A stretch of 11,969 nt of DNA. Origin: Clostridium sp. CAG:1013. Lineage in GTDB: Bacteria > Bacillota > Clostridia > Oscillospirales > Acutalibacteraceae. Both the position numbers and the translations under genes were made by a program. The notes under the pieces were generated by a model. The model did not search any database and had not been told where the DNA came from. It was given only the letters and a program-made list of their open reading frames with translations. Positions 5,371-11,969 of the stretch are shown here, piece after piece. The stretch covers positions 9,168 to 21,136 of the forward strand of contig HF972667.1 of the NCBI GenBank assembly GCA_000432995.1, given 5' to 3'. Position 1 is the stretch's first letter, and every line of letters starts with the position of its first letter.

Positions 5371-7800
5371 ATGCAAATTTTTACAGACGAAAATACCAAG
5401 ATCGAGAATAATTTGGTCTTGCCTGTACTGGCTGTGCGGGGCCTGGTGTTTTTCCCGGGTATGATGCTGCAATTCGATGTGGCCCGGAAAAAATCTGTAT
5501 TGGCTGTATCGGAAGCCCTTTCCAAAGACCGGCTGATCTTCCTGGTAACCCAGACGGATCTTTCTGAGAAGGAACCTACTGGGGATGACCTCTACAAGAT
5601 CGGCGTCATCGGTCGGGTCAAGCAGGTGGTACAGCACTCTGAGGAGGGCGTGAAGCTCCATGTGGAAGGCGTCTGCCGCGGAGAGATCCATTCTCTTCTG
5701 CAGGAGGAGCCTTATCTGCTGGGCGATATCACCAAGTGTCCCGTGCTCACTTATAAGCCGTCCTACCGTTCTGAGGCGCTGCTGCGCATCATTCATGAAA
5801 AGTTCGACGAGTATCTCCGGCTGTTCAAGCATGTGCCTCCGGATGTGCTCCTGGGCGTGCTTCAGGAAAAGGACTGCGGCCGGCTGGCTGACTATATCGC
5901 TTCTAATATCTCCATCGATTTTGAGAGAAAGCAATATATCCTGGATGAGCTGCGTCCCTTGAAGCGGATTCAAAAGCTCATCGATGTGATCACCGAGGAG
6001 ATCAAGATTCTTTCGGTGGAAAATGAGATCAACCAAAAGGCGCAAGCCCAAATGGATGAAAATCAGAGGGAATACTACCTGAAAGAGCAAATGCGCGCCA
6101 TTGCCAGCGAGCTGGGGGAGGATGACAGCCCTCAGCAGGAGGCAGACGAGCTGCGTGAAAAGGTCCTTGCCCTTGGGCTCTCCAAAGTATGCGAAGATAA
6201 ACTTCTGAAAGAGTGCGACAAGCTCTACCGTATGCCTTACGGTTCCCACGAAGCCAGTGTGATCCGCATGTACCTGGACACCTGTTTGGAACTGCCTTGG
6301 AAAACCGCGTCCAAAGAGAAGCTGGATTTGAAACGGGCTCAAAGAATCCTTGACCGGGACCATTACGGCCTGGAGAAGGTGAAAGAGCGCTTTATTGAGA
6401 TCCTGGCGGTAAAGAGCCTTACCACGGAGCAGACCGGGCAGATCATCTGCCTGGTAGGTCCTCCCGGCGTTGGTAAAACCTCCATTGCCCGGTCCATTGC
6501 CGAGGCTACTGGTCGGAAGTATGTCCGGGTGTCTCTGGGCGGCGTCAGCGACGAGGCGGAGATCATGGGGCATCGACGCACTTATGTGGGCTCCATGCCC
6601 GGACGGATCATCAACGCGGTGAAGCAGGCAGGAGTCAACAATCCCCTGATCCTGCTGGACGAGATTGACAAACTGGGACAGAATTTCAAGGGGGATCCCT
6701 CTTCGGCATTGCTGGAAGTTCTTGACCCTGAGCAAAATACCGAATTTACCGACCATTACGTGGACATGCCCTTTGACTTGAGCAAGGTGCTGTTCATCAC
6801 CACTGCCAACGATGCGGGGCGTATCCCCGGGCCGCTGTACGACCGAATGGATATCATCGAGCTGGGCAGCTATACCTTGGAAGAAAAGATCAATATCGCC
6901 ACACGGCACCTGATCAAGAAGCAGCTGAAAAAACACGGTATTCAGCCTTCCCAGCTGAAGTTCACCAAGCCCGCCGTGAAAGAGCTGATCGAAAGCTACA
7001 CCCGGGAGGCCGGCGTTCGTACTCTGGAACGGTCAATTGCCTCCATCTGCCGGAAAGTGGCAAAACAGATCGTTTCTGATCCGGAATTTACTGTCTATAC
7101 GGTGAAACCGGAAAACTTGGAAAGCTTTCTTGGTCCCAGAAAGTATTCCAAGGACCAGCTATCTAGGGAAGATACCATTGGGCTGGTCAACGGTCTGGCC
7201 TGGACCAGCGTGGGCGGCGAACTTCTTCCCATTGAAGTCGCTGTGATGGAAGGCACTGGGAAGATCCAGCTCACCGGTTCTTTAGGCGACGTGATGAAGG
7301 AATCCGCCAACGCGGCTATCACCTGCATCCGCACACGAGCTGGCGCACTGGGGATCTCTCCCAAGTTCTACGAAAAGTGCGACATCCACATTCATGCCCC
7401 CGAGGGCGCGGTACCCAAGGACGGTCCTTCCGCTGGTATCGCTATGGCTACGGCTATCACTTCAGCTCTGTGTGGCATTCCAGTACGCCACGACGTGGCA
7501 ATGACAGGGGAAATCACTTTACAGGGCCGGGTATTGCCCATCGGCGGCCTAAAGGAAAAATCCATGGCTGCCTATAAAAACGGCATGACCACTGTACTGA
7601 TCCCCGCGGAAAATGTTCCGGATCTGGCAGAAGTAGATGAAGTGGTTAAAGCAAATGTGAAGTTCATCCCGGTAAAAAGAGTAGACACGGTTCTGGAAAC
7701 AGCCCTGGTGCATATGCCCCGGCCTGTGACCCAGGAGACCGGAACCATTCCCGGAGACTTGACCGCAAAACATCAAAAAACGTCGGAACTCTATCAGTAA
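5371..7800 (+). CDS. lon: ATP-dependent protease LonA
   Basis: An 809-residue hexameric AAA+ serine protease of the LonA class; it lacks the membrane segments of LonB. The N-terminal LON substrate-binding domain covers about residues 14-210, followed by a helical/coiled-coil region. The AAA+ domain has Walker A GPPGVGKT (363-370), the pore motif YVG (405-407) and Walker B LILLDEIDK (426-434). The protease domain carries the Ser-Lys dyad: Ser687 in KDGPSAG and Lys730 in GGLKEKS, 43 residues apart as in E. coli Lon. I chose ATG 5371 (MQIFTDEN), with AGGAG at 5359-5363; the upstream in-frame TTG at 5347 falls inside the hairpin. About 25 residues after position 783 extend past the usual C-terminus and look unstructured. 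engB begins 13 bases after the stop. Confidence 0.98.
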   Translation: MQIFTDENTKIENNLVLPVLAVRGLVFFPGMMLQFDVARKKSVLAVSEALSKDRLIFLVTQTDLSEKEPTGDDLYKIGVIGRVKQVVQHSEEGVKLHVEGVCRGEIHSLLQEEPYLLGDITKCPVLTYKPSYRSEALLRIIHEKFDEYLRLFKHVPPDVLLGVLQEKDCGRLADYIASNISIDFERKQYILDELRPLKRIQKLIDVITEEIKILSVENEINQKAQAQMDENQREYYLKEQMRAIASELGEDDSPQQEADELREKVLALGLSKVCEDKLLKECDKLYRMPYGSHEASVIRMYLDTCLELPWKTASKEKLDLKRAQRILDRDHYGLEKVKERFIEILAVKSLTTEQTGQIICLVGPPGVGKTSIARSIAEATGRKYVRVSLGGVSDEAEIMGHRRTYVGSMPGRIINAVKQAGVNNPLILLDEIDKLGQNFKGDPSSALLEVLDPEQNTEFTDHYVDMPFDLSKVLFITTANDAGRIPGPLYDRMDIIELGSYTLEEKINIATRHLIKKQLKKHGIQPSQLKFTKPAVKELIESYTREAGVRTLERSIASICRKVAKQIVSDPEFTVYTVKPENLESFLGPRKYSKDQLSREDTIGLVNGLAWTSVGGELLPIEVAVMEGTGKIQLTGSLGDVMKESANAAITCIRTRAGALGISPKFYEKCDIHIHAPEGAVPKDGPSAGIAMATAITSALCGIPVRHDVAMTGEITLQGRVLPIGGLKEKSMAAYKNGMTTVLIPAENVPDLAEVDEVVKANVKFIPVKRVDTVLETALVHMPRPVTQETGTIPGDLTAKHQKTSELYQ

Positions 7801-7813
7801 AAAGGAGTTTGCA

Positions 7814-8404
7814 GTGAATTTTCAGAACGTGGAATTTGAACTGGCCGCCGGCCGAAAGGAACAGCTCCCCAAAGGAACGCTGCCGGAGATCGTTTTCTCT
7901 GGAAAATCCAATGTGGGAAAATCCTCGCTCATCAACCGGCTGGTCAATCGGAAAGCCTTGGCCAGAGTCAGCGCCACCCCTGGTAAGACCGCTACCATCA
8001 ATTTTTACCGTCTGCCGGACTGCCGCCTGGTGGATCTGCCCGGTTATGGCTACGCCAAAGTGGCAAAGGGGGAGCGCGATCGCTGGGCGTCTTTGGTGGA
8101 AGGATACTTTGCCCAAGACAGAAATGTGGCTCTTGTGATCCAGTTGGTGGACATGCGCCACAAGCCCACTGCTGACGACCTACAAATGGTGGATTTTCTT
8201 CAGCAGACCGGTCGGCCCTTTGTAGTGGTGTGCACCAAAAGCGACAAGTTGAACCGCTCAGAGACAGAACGCCAAACTGCTTTGTTTGACGAGCTGTTTC
8301 GCAGTCAGGGGATCCCTTGGTACCCGTTCTCCTCTGTGAAGGGAGCGGGACTGGATGAAATCAAACAAGTGATGGAAGCGGCGGTAAGCCGTGGGAATGA
8401 ATGA
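7814..8404 (+). CDS. engB: Ribosome-biogenesis GTPase EngB/YsxC
   Basis: A 196-residue GTPase of the TrmE-Era-EngA-EngB class needed for late assembly of the 50S subunit. The G motifs are all present: G1 GKSNVGKSS (30-38), a G2 threonine within PGKTATINF (57-65), G3 DLPGYG (74-79), G4 TKSD (141-144) and G5 SSVKGAG (173-179). The start is a GTG at 7814 with AAAGGAG (7801-7807) six bases before it. No ATG gives a better fit, and the encoded N-terminus MNFQNVEFELAAG is typical. The location directly after lon (13 bases) is the same as for ysxC after lonA in Bacillus subtilis, supporting co-transcription. The stop TGA (8402-8404) overlaps an ATG at 8401. Confidence 0.96.
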   Translation: MNFQNVEFELAAGRKEQLPKGTLPEIVFSGKSNVGKSSLINRLVNRKALARVSATPGKTATINFYRLPDCRLVDLPGYGYAKVAKGERDRWASLVEGYFAQDRNVALVIQLVDMRHKPTADDLQMVDFLQQTGRPFVVVCTKSDKLNRSETERQTALFDELFRSQGIPWYPFSSVKGAGLDEIKQVMEAAVSRGNE

Positions 8405-8421
8405 GAAATGGGGGACTTGAA

Positions 8422-9717
8422 ATGATCTCAAATTGTCTGAAGGTGAACAGCCAGGGACATTTGGAAATCAGCGGCTGTGATACCGTGCGTCTGGCGGAGC
8501 AATACGGGACGCCGCTGTATGTGATGAGTGAAGATGAGATCCGCCAGACCTGCCGCCGGTATGTGGCATCCTTTGAGAAGAATTACAACGGCAACGGCAA
8601 ACCCATCTATGCCAGCAAGGCGTTTAGCTGCAAAGAGATCTATCGCATCGTGCTCAGTGAGGGACTGGATGTAGAAGTGGTGTCTGGGGGAGAGCTTTAC
8701 ACTGCTCTTCAGGCCGGTGTGCCTAGCAGCCAGATCCATTTCCAGGGAAATAATAAGTCCACTGGGGAATTGATCATGGCCTTGGAAAGCGGCGTGGGCG
8801 ATATCGTTGTGGATAATCTGTATGAGTTGGAGCGGCTGGAAACTATTGCGGCAGAGCATAACGCGATTGCATCTATTTCCTTCCGCATCAAGCCTGGCAT
8901 CGACGCTCACACCCATGATTTCATCCGTACCGGCCAAGTGGATTCCAAATTTGGTCTGGACCTGGAAAACGGCGAAGCCATGGAAGCGCTGCGCCGCGCC
9001 AAGGAAATGGAGCATATCTCTGTAAAGGGTTTGCACTGTCATATTGGTTCCCAGATCCTGGAAAAGACTCCTTTTGTCCATGCTGCGGAAGTGATGCTTC
9101 AGTTCTACGGGAAGATCCGGGACGAGCTGGGTATGACCTTTGAGCACTTGAATCTGGGCGGTGGCTTCGGCATCCACTACACGGAAAAAGACGACGCGGT
9201 ACCCTATGAGGAGTACATGGAGGCTGTTTCCACTGCAATCCATGCCAAGTGCCGCGAACTAGGCCTGGATCTGCCCCGCATCTATATTGAGCCCGGCCGT
9301 TCCATTGTGGGCGAAGCCGGTATCACACTGTACACTGTGGGAGCTATCAAGGAGATCCCCGGAGTGCGGAACTACGTGGCCATTGACGGCGGCATGTTTG
9401 ACAATCCCCGGTACGCTCTGTACCAGTCCGCCTATACCTGTCTGCTGGCCAACAAAGCCGATCAGCCCGCGGATTACATTGCGACTATTGCGGGAAAATG
9501 CTGTGAGAGCGGCGATTTGATTCAGGAGCACACTCCCATTCAGCGTCCTCAGTCTGGCGACCTGCTGGCGGTGCTTTCCACGGGTGCTTACAACTATTCC
9601 ATGGCTTCCAACTATAACCGCAACTTGAAGCCTGCCTGTGTTATGGTGTCCCAGGGTGAATCCAGAATCATCATCAAAGGGGAGACCTACGAGGACCTGG
9701 TGCGTAACGACGTTTGA
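8422..9717 (+). CDS. lysA: Diaminopimelate decarboxylase
   Basis: A 431-residue PLP enzyme that decarboxylates meso-diaminopimelate to lysine, the last step of lysine synthesis. The PLP lysine is K66 in YASKAFSCKEI. Further family motifs are HCHIGSQI (from about 205), the phosphate-binding GGGFG (246-250), EPGRS (290-294), the active-site CES (361-363) and GAY (388-390). I prefer ATG 8422 (MISNCLKVNSQGHLEISG) because GGGGGA (8410-8415) precedes it and its N-terminus aligns with B. subtilis LysA as I recall it. The alternative ATG 8401 overlaps the engB stop and would add seven residues by coupling, but has no clear Shine-Dalgarno. There is no room for a lysine riboswitch, so lysA appears to be transcribed with engB and lon. 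Confidence 0.96.
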   Translation: MISNCLKVNSQGHLEISGCDTVRLAEQYGTPLYVMSEDEIRQTCRRYVASFEKNYNGNGKPIYASKAFSCKEIYRIVLSEGLDVEVVSGGELYTALQAGVPSSQIHFQGNNKSTGELIMALESGVGDIVVDNLYELERLETIAAEHNAIASISFRIKPGIDAHTHDFIRTGQVDSKFGLDLENGEAMEALRRAKEMEHISVKGLHCHIGSQILEKTPFVHAAEVMLQFYGKIRDELGMTFEHLNLGGGFGIHYTEKDDAVPYEEYMEAVSTAIHAKCRELGLDLPRIYIEPGRSIVGEAGITLYTVGAIKEIPGVRNYVAIDGGMFDNPRYALYQSAYTCLLANKADQPADYIATIAGKCCESGDLIQEHTPIQRPQSGDLLAVLSTGAYNYSMASNYNRNLKPACVMVSQGESRIIIKGETYEDLVRNDV

Positions 9718-9725
9718 TTTTCCTG

Positions 9726-9754
9726 TTTACTTTTCCGCTTTTCTATGCTAAAAT
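9726..9754 (+). promoter_or_regulatory. Promoter for the yerC-methyltransferase-hslO group
   Basis: TTTACT (9726-9731) is followed after 17 bases by an extended -10, TGC-TAAAAT (TGC 9746-9748, TAAAAT 9749-9754). Initiation is expected near 9761, with a leader of about 37 bases. A ten-base palindrome, TAAAATTTTA (9749-9758), overlaps the -10 box; in AT-rich DNA this may be chance. Confidence 0.55.
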
Positions 9755-9797
9755 TTTAAAGTATGGAGTTCTTTATGGAGAGGATGTGCGGAAACTT

Positions 9798-10100
9798 ATG
9801 ACCGAAAAGATCCATGACAAAAACACTGATTTCCTATTTCAGGCGATCCTTGCCTTGGAGACGCCGGAAGAATGCTATAAGTTTTTCGATGATTTGTGTA
9901 CTGTACCGGAGCTGAAAGCCATGTCTCAGCGTCTGGCGGTGGCACATATGCTCAGCCACAAACGGGTTTACAGTGATATCGTGTCGGAAACAGGCGCTTC
10001 TACCGCCACGATCAGCCGGGTCAACCGTTCTCTCAATTACGGTAGCGACGGCTATGAACTGGTATTCGGGCGTCTGGACAAAAAGGAGTCTCAGGAGTGA
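9798..10100 (+). CDS. yerC: YerC/TrpR-like DNA-binding regulator
   Basis: A 100-residue all-helical protein of the Trp repressor superfamily, YerC/YecD subgroup. Conserved blocks are LETPEECYKFFDDLCTVPEL (20-39), the QRL segment (44-46) and the helix-turn-helix GASTATISRVNRSLNYG (66-82). The last block includes the recognition helix and is nearly the same as in B. subtilis YerC as I recall it. The upstream frame is open into lysA, but ATG 9798 gives MTEKIHDKNTDFLFQAI, matching the family start. A GTG at 9786, closer to the GGAG at 9777-9780, is a possible alternative and would add four residues. The target genes and any ligand are unknown, and tryptophan binding should not be assumed. It starts a group with its own promoter and is stop-start overlapped by the methyltransferase gene. 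Confidence 0.85.
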   Translation: MTEKIHDKNTDFLFQAILALETPEECYKFFDDLCTVPELKAMSQRLAVAHMLSHKRVYSDIVSETGASTATISRVNRSLNYGSDGYELVFGRLDKKESQE

Positions 10101-10846
10101 GAAGCTATTCTGTTTTCGCCCAATACTACGACGAACTGACTGCCAACGTGGAATACGCCAAACGGGCGGATTATCTGTTGGAACTGATGAAACGCCTTGG
10201 CCACACGCCCGGTCTCTGCTTGGATCTGGCGTGCGGCACGGGCTCTTTGACCTTGGAGCTTTACCGCCGAGGCTTAGATATCTATGGTATCGACGGCTCG
10301 GTGGAAATGCTCTCTGAGGCCAGAATGAAATGCGCGGAAGCTGGAACAGATATTCTGTTTCTGTGCCAGAAGATGCAGTCCATCGACCTGTATGGGACGG
10401 TGGACACAGTCTTTTGTACCCTGGACAGCCTGAACCATTTAAAGAATGGGGAAGAGCTGGAGAAAGTTTTCTCGAAGGTATCCTTTTTTATGGATCCCGG
10501 GGGATATTTTCTCTTTGACATGAATACTCTTTACAAGCACCAGGAAATTTTGGGAAATGAAACCTTCGTGTATGAAACGGAGGATGTCTATTGCGTGTGG
10601 CAGAACCGATGCCACAAAGATGGGAAAGTGGATATCCAGCTGGACTTTTTCCAGCCGGAGGGGGACCTGTATGCTCGCAGCACAGAACGCTTTTCTGAGC
10701 AGGCATATCCTGTGGAGGAAATTCAAGAGCGGCTGCGCAGAGCGGGTTTTGGAGAGATCCAAGTCTTTGACGAGATGACCTTTGATCCCCCCAGAAAAGA
10801 CAGCCAGCGATTGGTTTTTGCGGCAAAAAAGCAAGGAAGGAACTAA
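10097..10846 (+). CDS. Class I SAM-dependent methyltransferase
   Basis: A 249-residue predicted methyltransferase with the Rossmann-type SAM fold. Motif I is LDLACGTGS (42-50). The acidic residue that binds the SAM ribose is D66 in YGIDGS. A post-II segment, VDTVFCTLDSLNHL (102-115), follows, and a C-terminal beta-rich part has FQPEGDLY around 185-192. The N-terminus MRSYSVFAQYYDELT resembles the YqeM-like group of Firmicutes, whose substrate is not established. The start is a GTG at 10097 overlapping the yerC stop in a GTGA junction, with AAAAGGAG (10081-10088) eight bases upstream. Translational coupling with yerC is therefore likely. hslO follows seven bases after the stop. A small molecule, RNA or protein substrate are all possible. 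Confidence 0.88.
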   Translation: MRSYSVFAQYYDELTANVEYAKRADYLLELMKRLGHTPGLCLDLACGTGSLTLELYRRGLDIYGIDGSVEMLSEARMKCAEAGTDILFLCQKMQSIDLYGTVDTVFCTLDSLNHLKNGEELEKVFSKVSFFMDPGGYFLFDMNTLYKHQEILGNETFVYETEDVYCVWQNRCHKDGKVDIQLDFFQPEGDLYARSTERFSEQAYPVEEIQERLRRAGFGEIQVFDEMTFDPPRKDSQRLVFAAKKQGRN

Positions 10847-10853
10847 CAGCTTT

Positions 10854-11759
10854 ATGGATAAGATCATTCGGACGATCACCTCTGACGGCAGTCTGATGGC
10901 TGCGGCCATCGATTCCAGCAAAATTGTTTACACTGCTCAGAAGGTCCACGGGCTTTCCAAAACGGCCTGCGCTGCCCTGGGAAGGCTCTTGACCGGCGCG
11001 TCCCTTATGGGCGACATGCTGAAGTCGGAGGATGCTTCCCTCACTTTAAAAATCAACGGAGGCGGCCCTCTGGGGAATCTGGTGGCCATTTCCGACAGCA
11101 ACGGTAACGTGCGGGGTTATGTGGATCATCCTGATGTAGAACTGCCCCTGAAGCCCAACGGCAAGATCGACGTGGGCGGCGGTGTAGGCTGTGATGGCCG
11201 GCTTGCAGTGATCCGTGACACAGGGGAGGGCGATCCCTATGTGGGCCAGGTGGAGCTCGTCAGCGGAGAGATCGCGGAAGATCTGACCAGTTACTATGCC
11301 AGCAGTGAACAGATCCCCACAGTGTGCGCTCTGGGTGTATTGGTGGATAAGGAAAGCGGGGAAGCTATGCTTTCCGGCGGCTTGCTCCTGCAAGCGCTGC
11401 CTGGCGCTGACGACGCTGCCTTAGATCGTCTGGAACAGAATATCGCCAAGCTGGACTCTGTCACCACGATGCTGGCAAAAGGGATGACCCCTGAAGAAAT
11501 GTGCCGCACTGCTCTGGAAGGATTTGAAGTTGAGATCCTGGACCAGGCTCCGGTGCATTATGTCTGCACCTGCAATAAGGAACGGTTTGCCAAAGCGCTG
11601 CTCACCCTGGGAAGCAAAGAGCTGAAAAGCCTCCATGGGGATGATCAGGGCGACGTGGAGACCGTGTGTCAGTACTGCAACAAGAAGTATGTCTTCTCCA
11701 AAGAAGAGATCGCTCAGCTGGCTTTACAGGCCGAAAAAACTGAGCAAAAAATAAATTAA
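10854..11759 (+). CDS. hslO: Hsp33 redox-regulated holdase chaperone
   Basis: A 301-residue cytosolic chaperone that is kept inactive by a zinc-cysteine centre and becomes a holdase when oxidation and unfolding release the zinc. The N-terminal Hsp33 domain has the typical stretch GGGPLGN (about 69-75) and the glycine-rich VGGGVG (107-112). The zinc ligands are C238 and C240 (CTC) and C272 and C275 (CQYC), the complete CxC...CxxC pattern. I chose ATG 10854 (MDKIIRTITSDGS) because it matches the family start; the frame is open further upstream inside the methyltransferase gene, but that part is not Hsp33-like. AAGGAAGG (10833-10840) lies 13 bases before the ATG, slightly far. No clear terminator follows the stop; the next element is a tRNA promoter. 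Confidence 0.96.
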   Translation: MDKIIRTITSDGSLMAAAIDSSKIVYTAQKVHGLSKTACAALGRLLTGASLMGDMLKSEDASLTLKINGGGPLGNLVAISDSNGNVRGYVDHPDVELPLKPNGKIDVGGGVGCDGRLAVIRDTGEGDPYVGQVELVSGEIAEDLTSYYASSEQIPTVCALGVLVDKESGEAMLSGGLLLQALPGADDAALDRLEQNIAKLDSVTTMLAKGMTPEEMCRTALEGFEVEILDQAPVHYVCTCNKERFAKALLTLGSKELKSLHGDDQGDVETVCQYCNKKYVFSKEEIAQLALQAEKTEQKIN

Positions 11760-11778
11760 AAAAATTCGAAAAAAGTGG

Positions 11779-11807
11779 TTGACAAATTAAGGGTTATAGT
11801 GTAAGAT
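11779..11807 (+). promoter_or_regulatory. Strong promoter for the tRNA cluster
   Basis: A perfect TTGACA -35 box (11779-11784) and TAAGAT -10 box (11802-11807) are separated by exactly 17 bases. Initiation is expected near 11814. The upstream DNA (11757-11775) is A-rich and could serve as an UP element. This fits a stable-RNA promoter of the housekeeping sigma factor. Confidence 0.85.
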
Positions 11808-11813
11808 ATTAAA

Positions 11814-11829
11814 CGTCGCTGATGCGGCG
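11814..11829 (+). other. Stem-loop at the 5' end of the tRNA precursor
   Basis: CGTCGC (11814-11819) pairs with GCGGCG (11824-11829), with one T-G pair, around the loop TGAT. It begins at the predicted first transcribed base. It would be removed with the leader when RNase P cuts at 11855; a role in precursor stability or processing is inferred. Confidence 0.5.
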
Positions 11830-11854
11830 AAACAAAAATGTGTGAAGGGCTTAT

Positions 11855-11931
11855 GGGGGCATAGCTCAGCTGGTTAGAGCACCTGCCTTACAAGCAGGGG
11901 GTCATAGGTTCGAGTCCTATTGTCCCCACCA
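11855..11931 (+). tRNA. tRNA-Val (anticodon UAC)
   Basis: A complete 77-base cloverleaf with encoded CCA. The acceptor strands GGGGGCA (11855-11861) and TGTCCCC (11921-11927) pair over seven positions with one G-T. The D arm has GCTC/GAGC with AGCTGGTTA in the loop. The anticodon stem CCTGC/GCAGG (11882-11886, 11894-11898) encloses CTTACAA, so the anticodon is TAC at 11889-11891, reading GUA and other valine codons. The T arm has ATAGG/CCTAT around TTCGAGT. The discriminator is A, followed by CCA. Confidence 0.97.
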
Positions 11932-11947
11932 TACACATTTTGAATAT

Positions 11948-11969
11948 GGCCCGGTAGTTCAGCTGGTTA
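11948..11969 (+). tRNA. tRNA gene cut by window end, probably tRNA-Asp
   Basis: GGCCCGG-TA-GTTC-AGCTGGTTA gives a seven-base acceptor strand, the two linker bases and the start of a D arm. The gene lies 16 bases after tRNA-Val. This 5' sequence is typical of Firmicute tRNA-Asp, which often follows tRNA-Val, but the anticodon is outside the window. The identity is inferred; that it is a tRNA is nearly certain. Confidence 0.75.

Noticed and set aside
3916..6936. A 1006-codon open frame on the minus strand across clpX and most of lon
   Set aside because: Its codons are the exact reverse complements of clpX and lon sense codons (both genes share one register), so it only needs TTA, CTA and TCA to be absent, which are rarely used here. 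The translation has no recognisable domain.
9714..9797. N-terminal extension of the YerC-like protein with a hydrophobic start
   Set aside because: The extra residues are encoded by promoter DNA upstream of the predicted transcription start, and the family begins at about MTEKIHDKN.
10782..10853. Upstream extension of hslO inside the methyltransferase gene
   Set aside because: The frame is open, but these 24 residues do not match the Hsp33 N-terminus and have no ribosome-binding site; ATG 10854 gives the family start.
11760..11778. Terminator for hslO in the A-rich stretch after its stop
   Set aside because: There is no GC stem and no T-run on the sense strand; the region fits better as an upstream element of the tRNA promoter.

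Overview
The window looks like ordinary chromosome from a Gram-positive anaerobe of the Clostridia, most likely the Oscillospirales/Ruminococcaceae side. This is an inference from gene order (tig-clpP-clpX-lon-engB), strong AGGAG-type ribosome-binding sites, a YerC-type TrpR-like regulator and moderate-to-high GC with G/C-rich third codon positions. Every gene is on the + strand. I see no transposase, phage gene, integrase, CRISPR array or toxin module.

Layout. Bases 1-1771 hold the 3' part of a long-form threonine synthase gene (thrC), overlapped by a metallophosphoesterase gene. A short regulatory gap (1772-1889) carries a weak terminator candidate, an inverted repeat and an extended -10 promoter. 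Then comes a protein-quality-control block: trigger factor (tig, 1890-3320), ClpP (3396-3977), ClpX (3997-5298), LonA (5371-7800) and the ribosome-assembly GTPase EngB/YsxC (7814-8404). A GC-rich hairpin with terminator shape separates clpX from lon. Diaminopimelate decarboxylase (lysA, 8422-9717) follows EngB directly. A recognisable promoter at 9726-9754 starts a second group: a YerC/TrpR-like DNA-binding protein, a class I SAM methyltransferase and the redox chaperone Hsp33 (hslO, to 11759). After a strong promoter with a TTGACA -35 box, the window ends in a tRNA cluster: tRNA-Val(UAC), complete, and the first 22 bases of what is probably tRNA-Asp.

How the genes work together. Trigger factor receives nascent chains at the ribosome exit, ClpXP and Lon degrade damaged or regulatory proteins, EngB matures the large ribosomal subunit and Hsp33 holds oxidatively unfolded proteins. 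The window is therefore mostly proteostasis and ribosome supply, with the final steps of threonine and lysine synthesis (both aspartate-family, both PLP enzymes) at its edges and middle. No gap between genes exceeds 300 bases.

I found no undescribed multi-gene system. The points most worth a second look are a terminator-shaped hairpin before lon with no visible promoter behind it, a histone-like basic tail on trigger factor, predicted 5'-terminal stem-loops on two transcripts, an inverted repeat beside the tig promoter, lysA riding in the protease unit without its own lysine riboswitch, and the uncharacterised YerC-methyltransferase pair.
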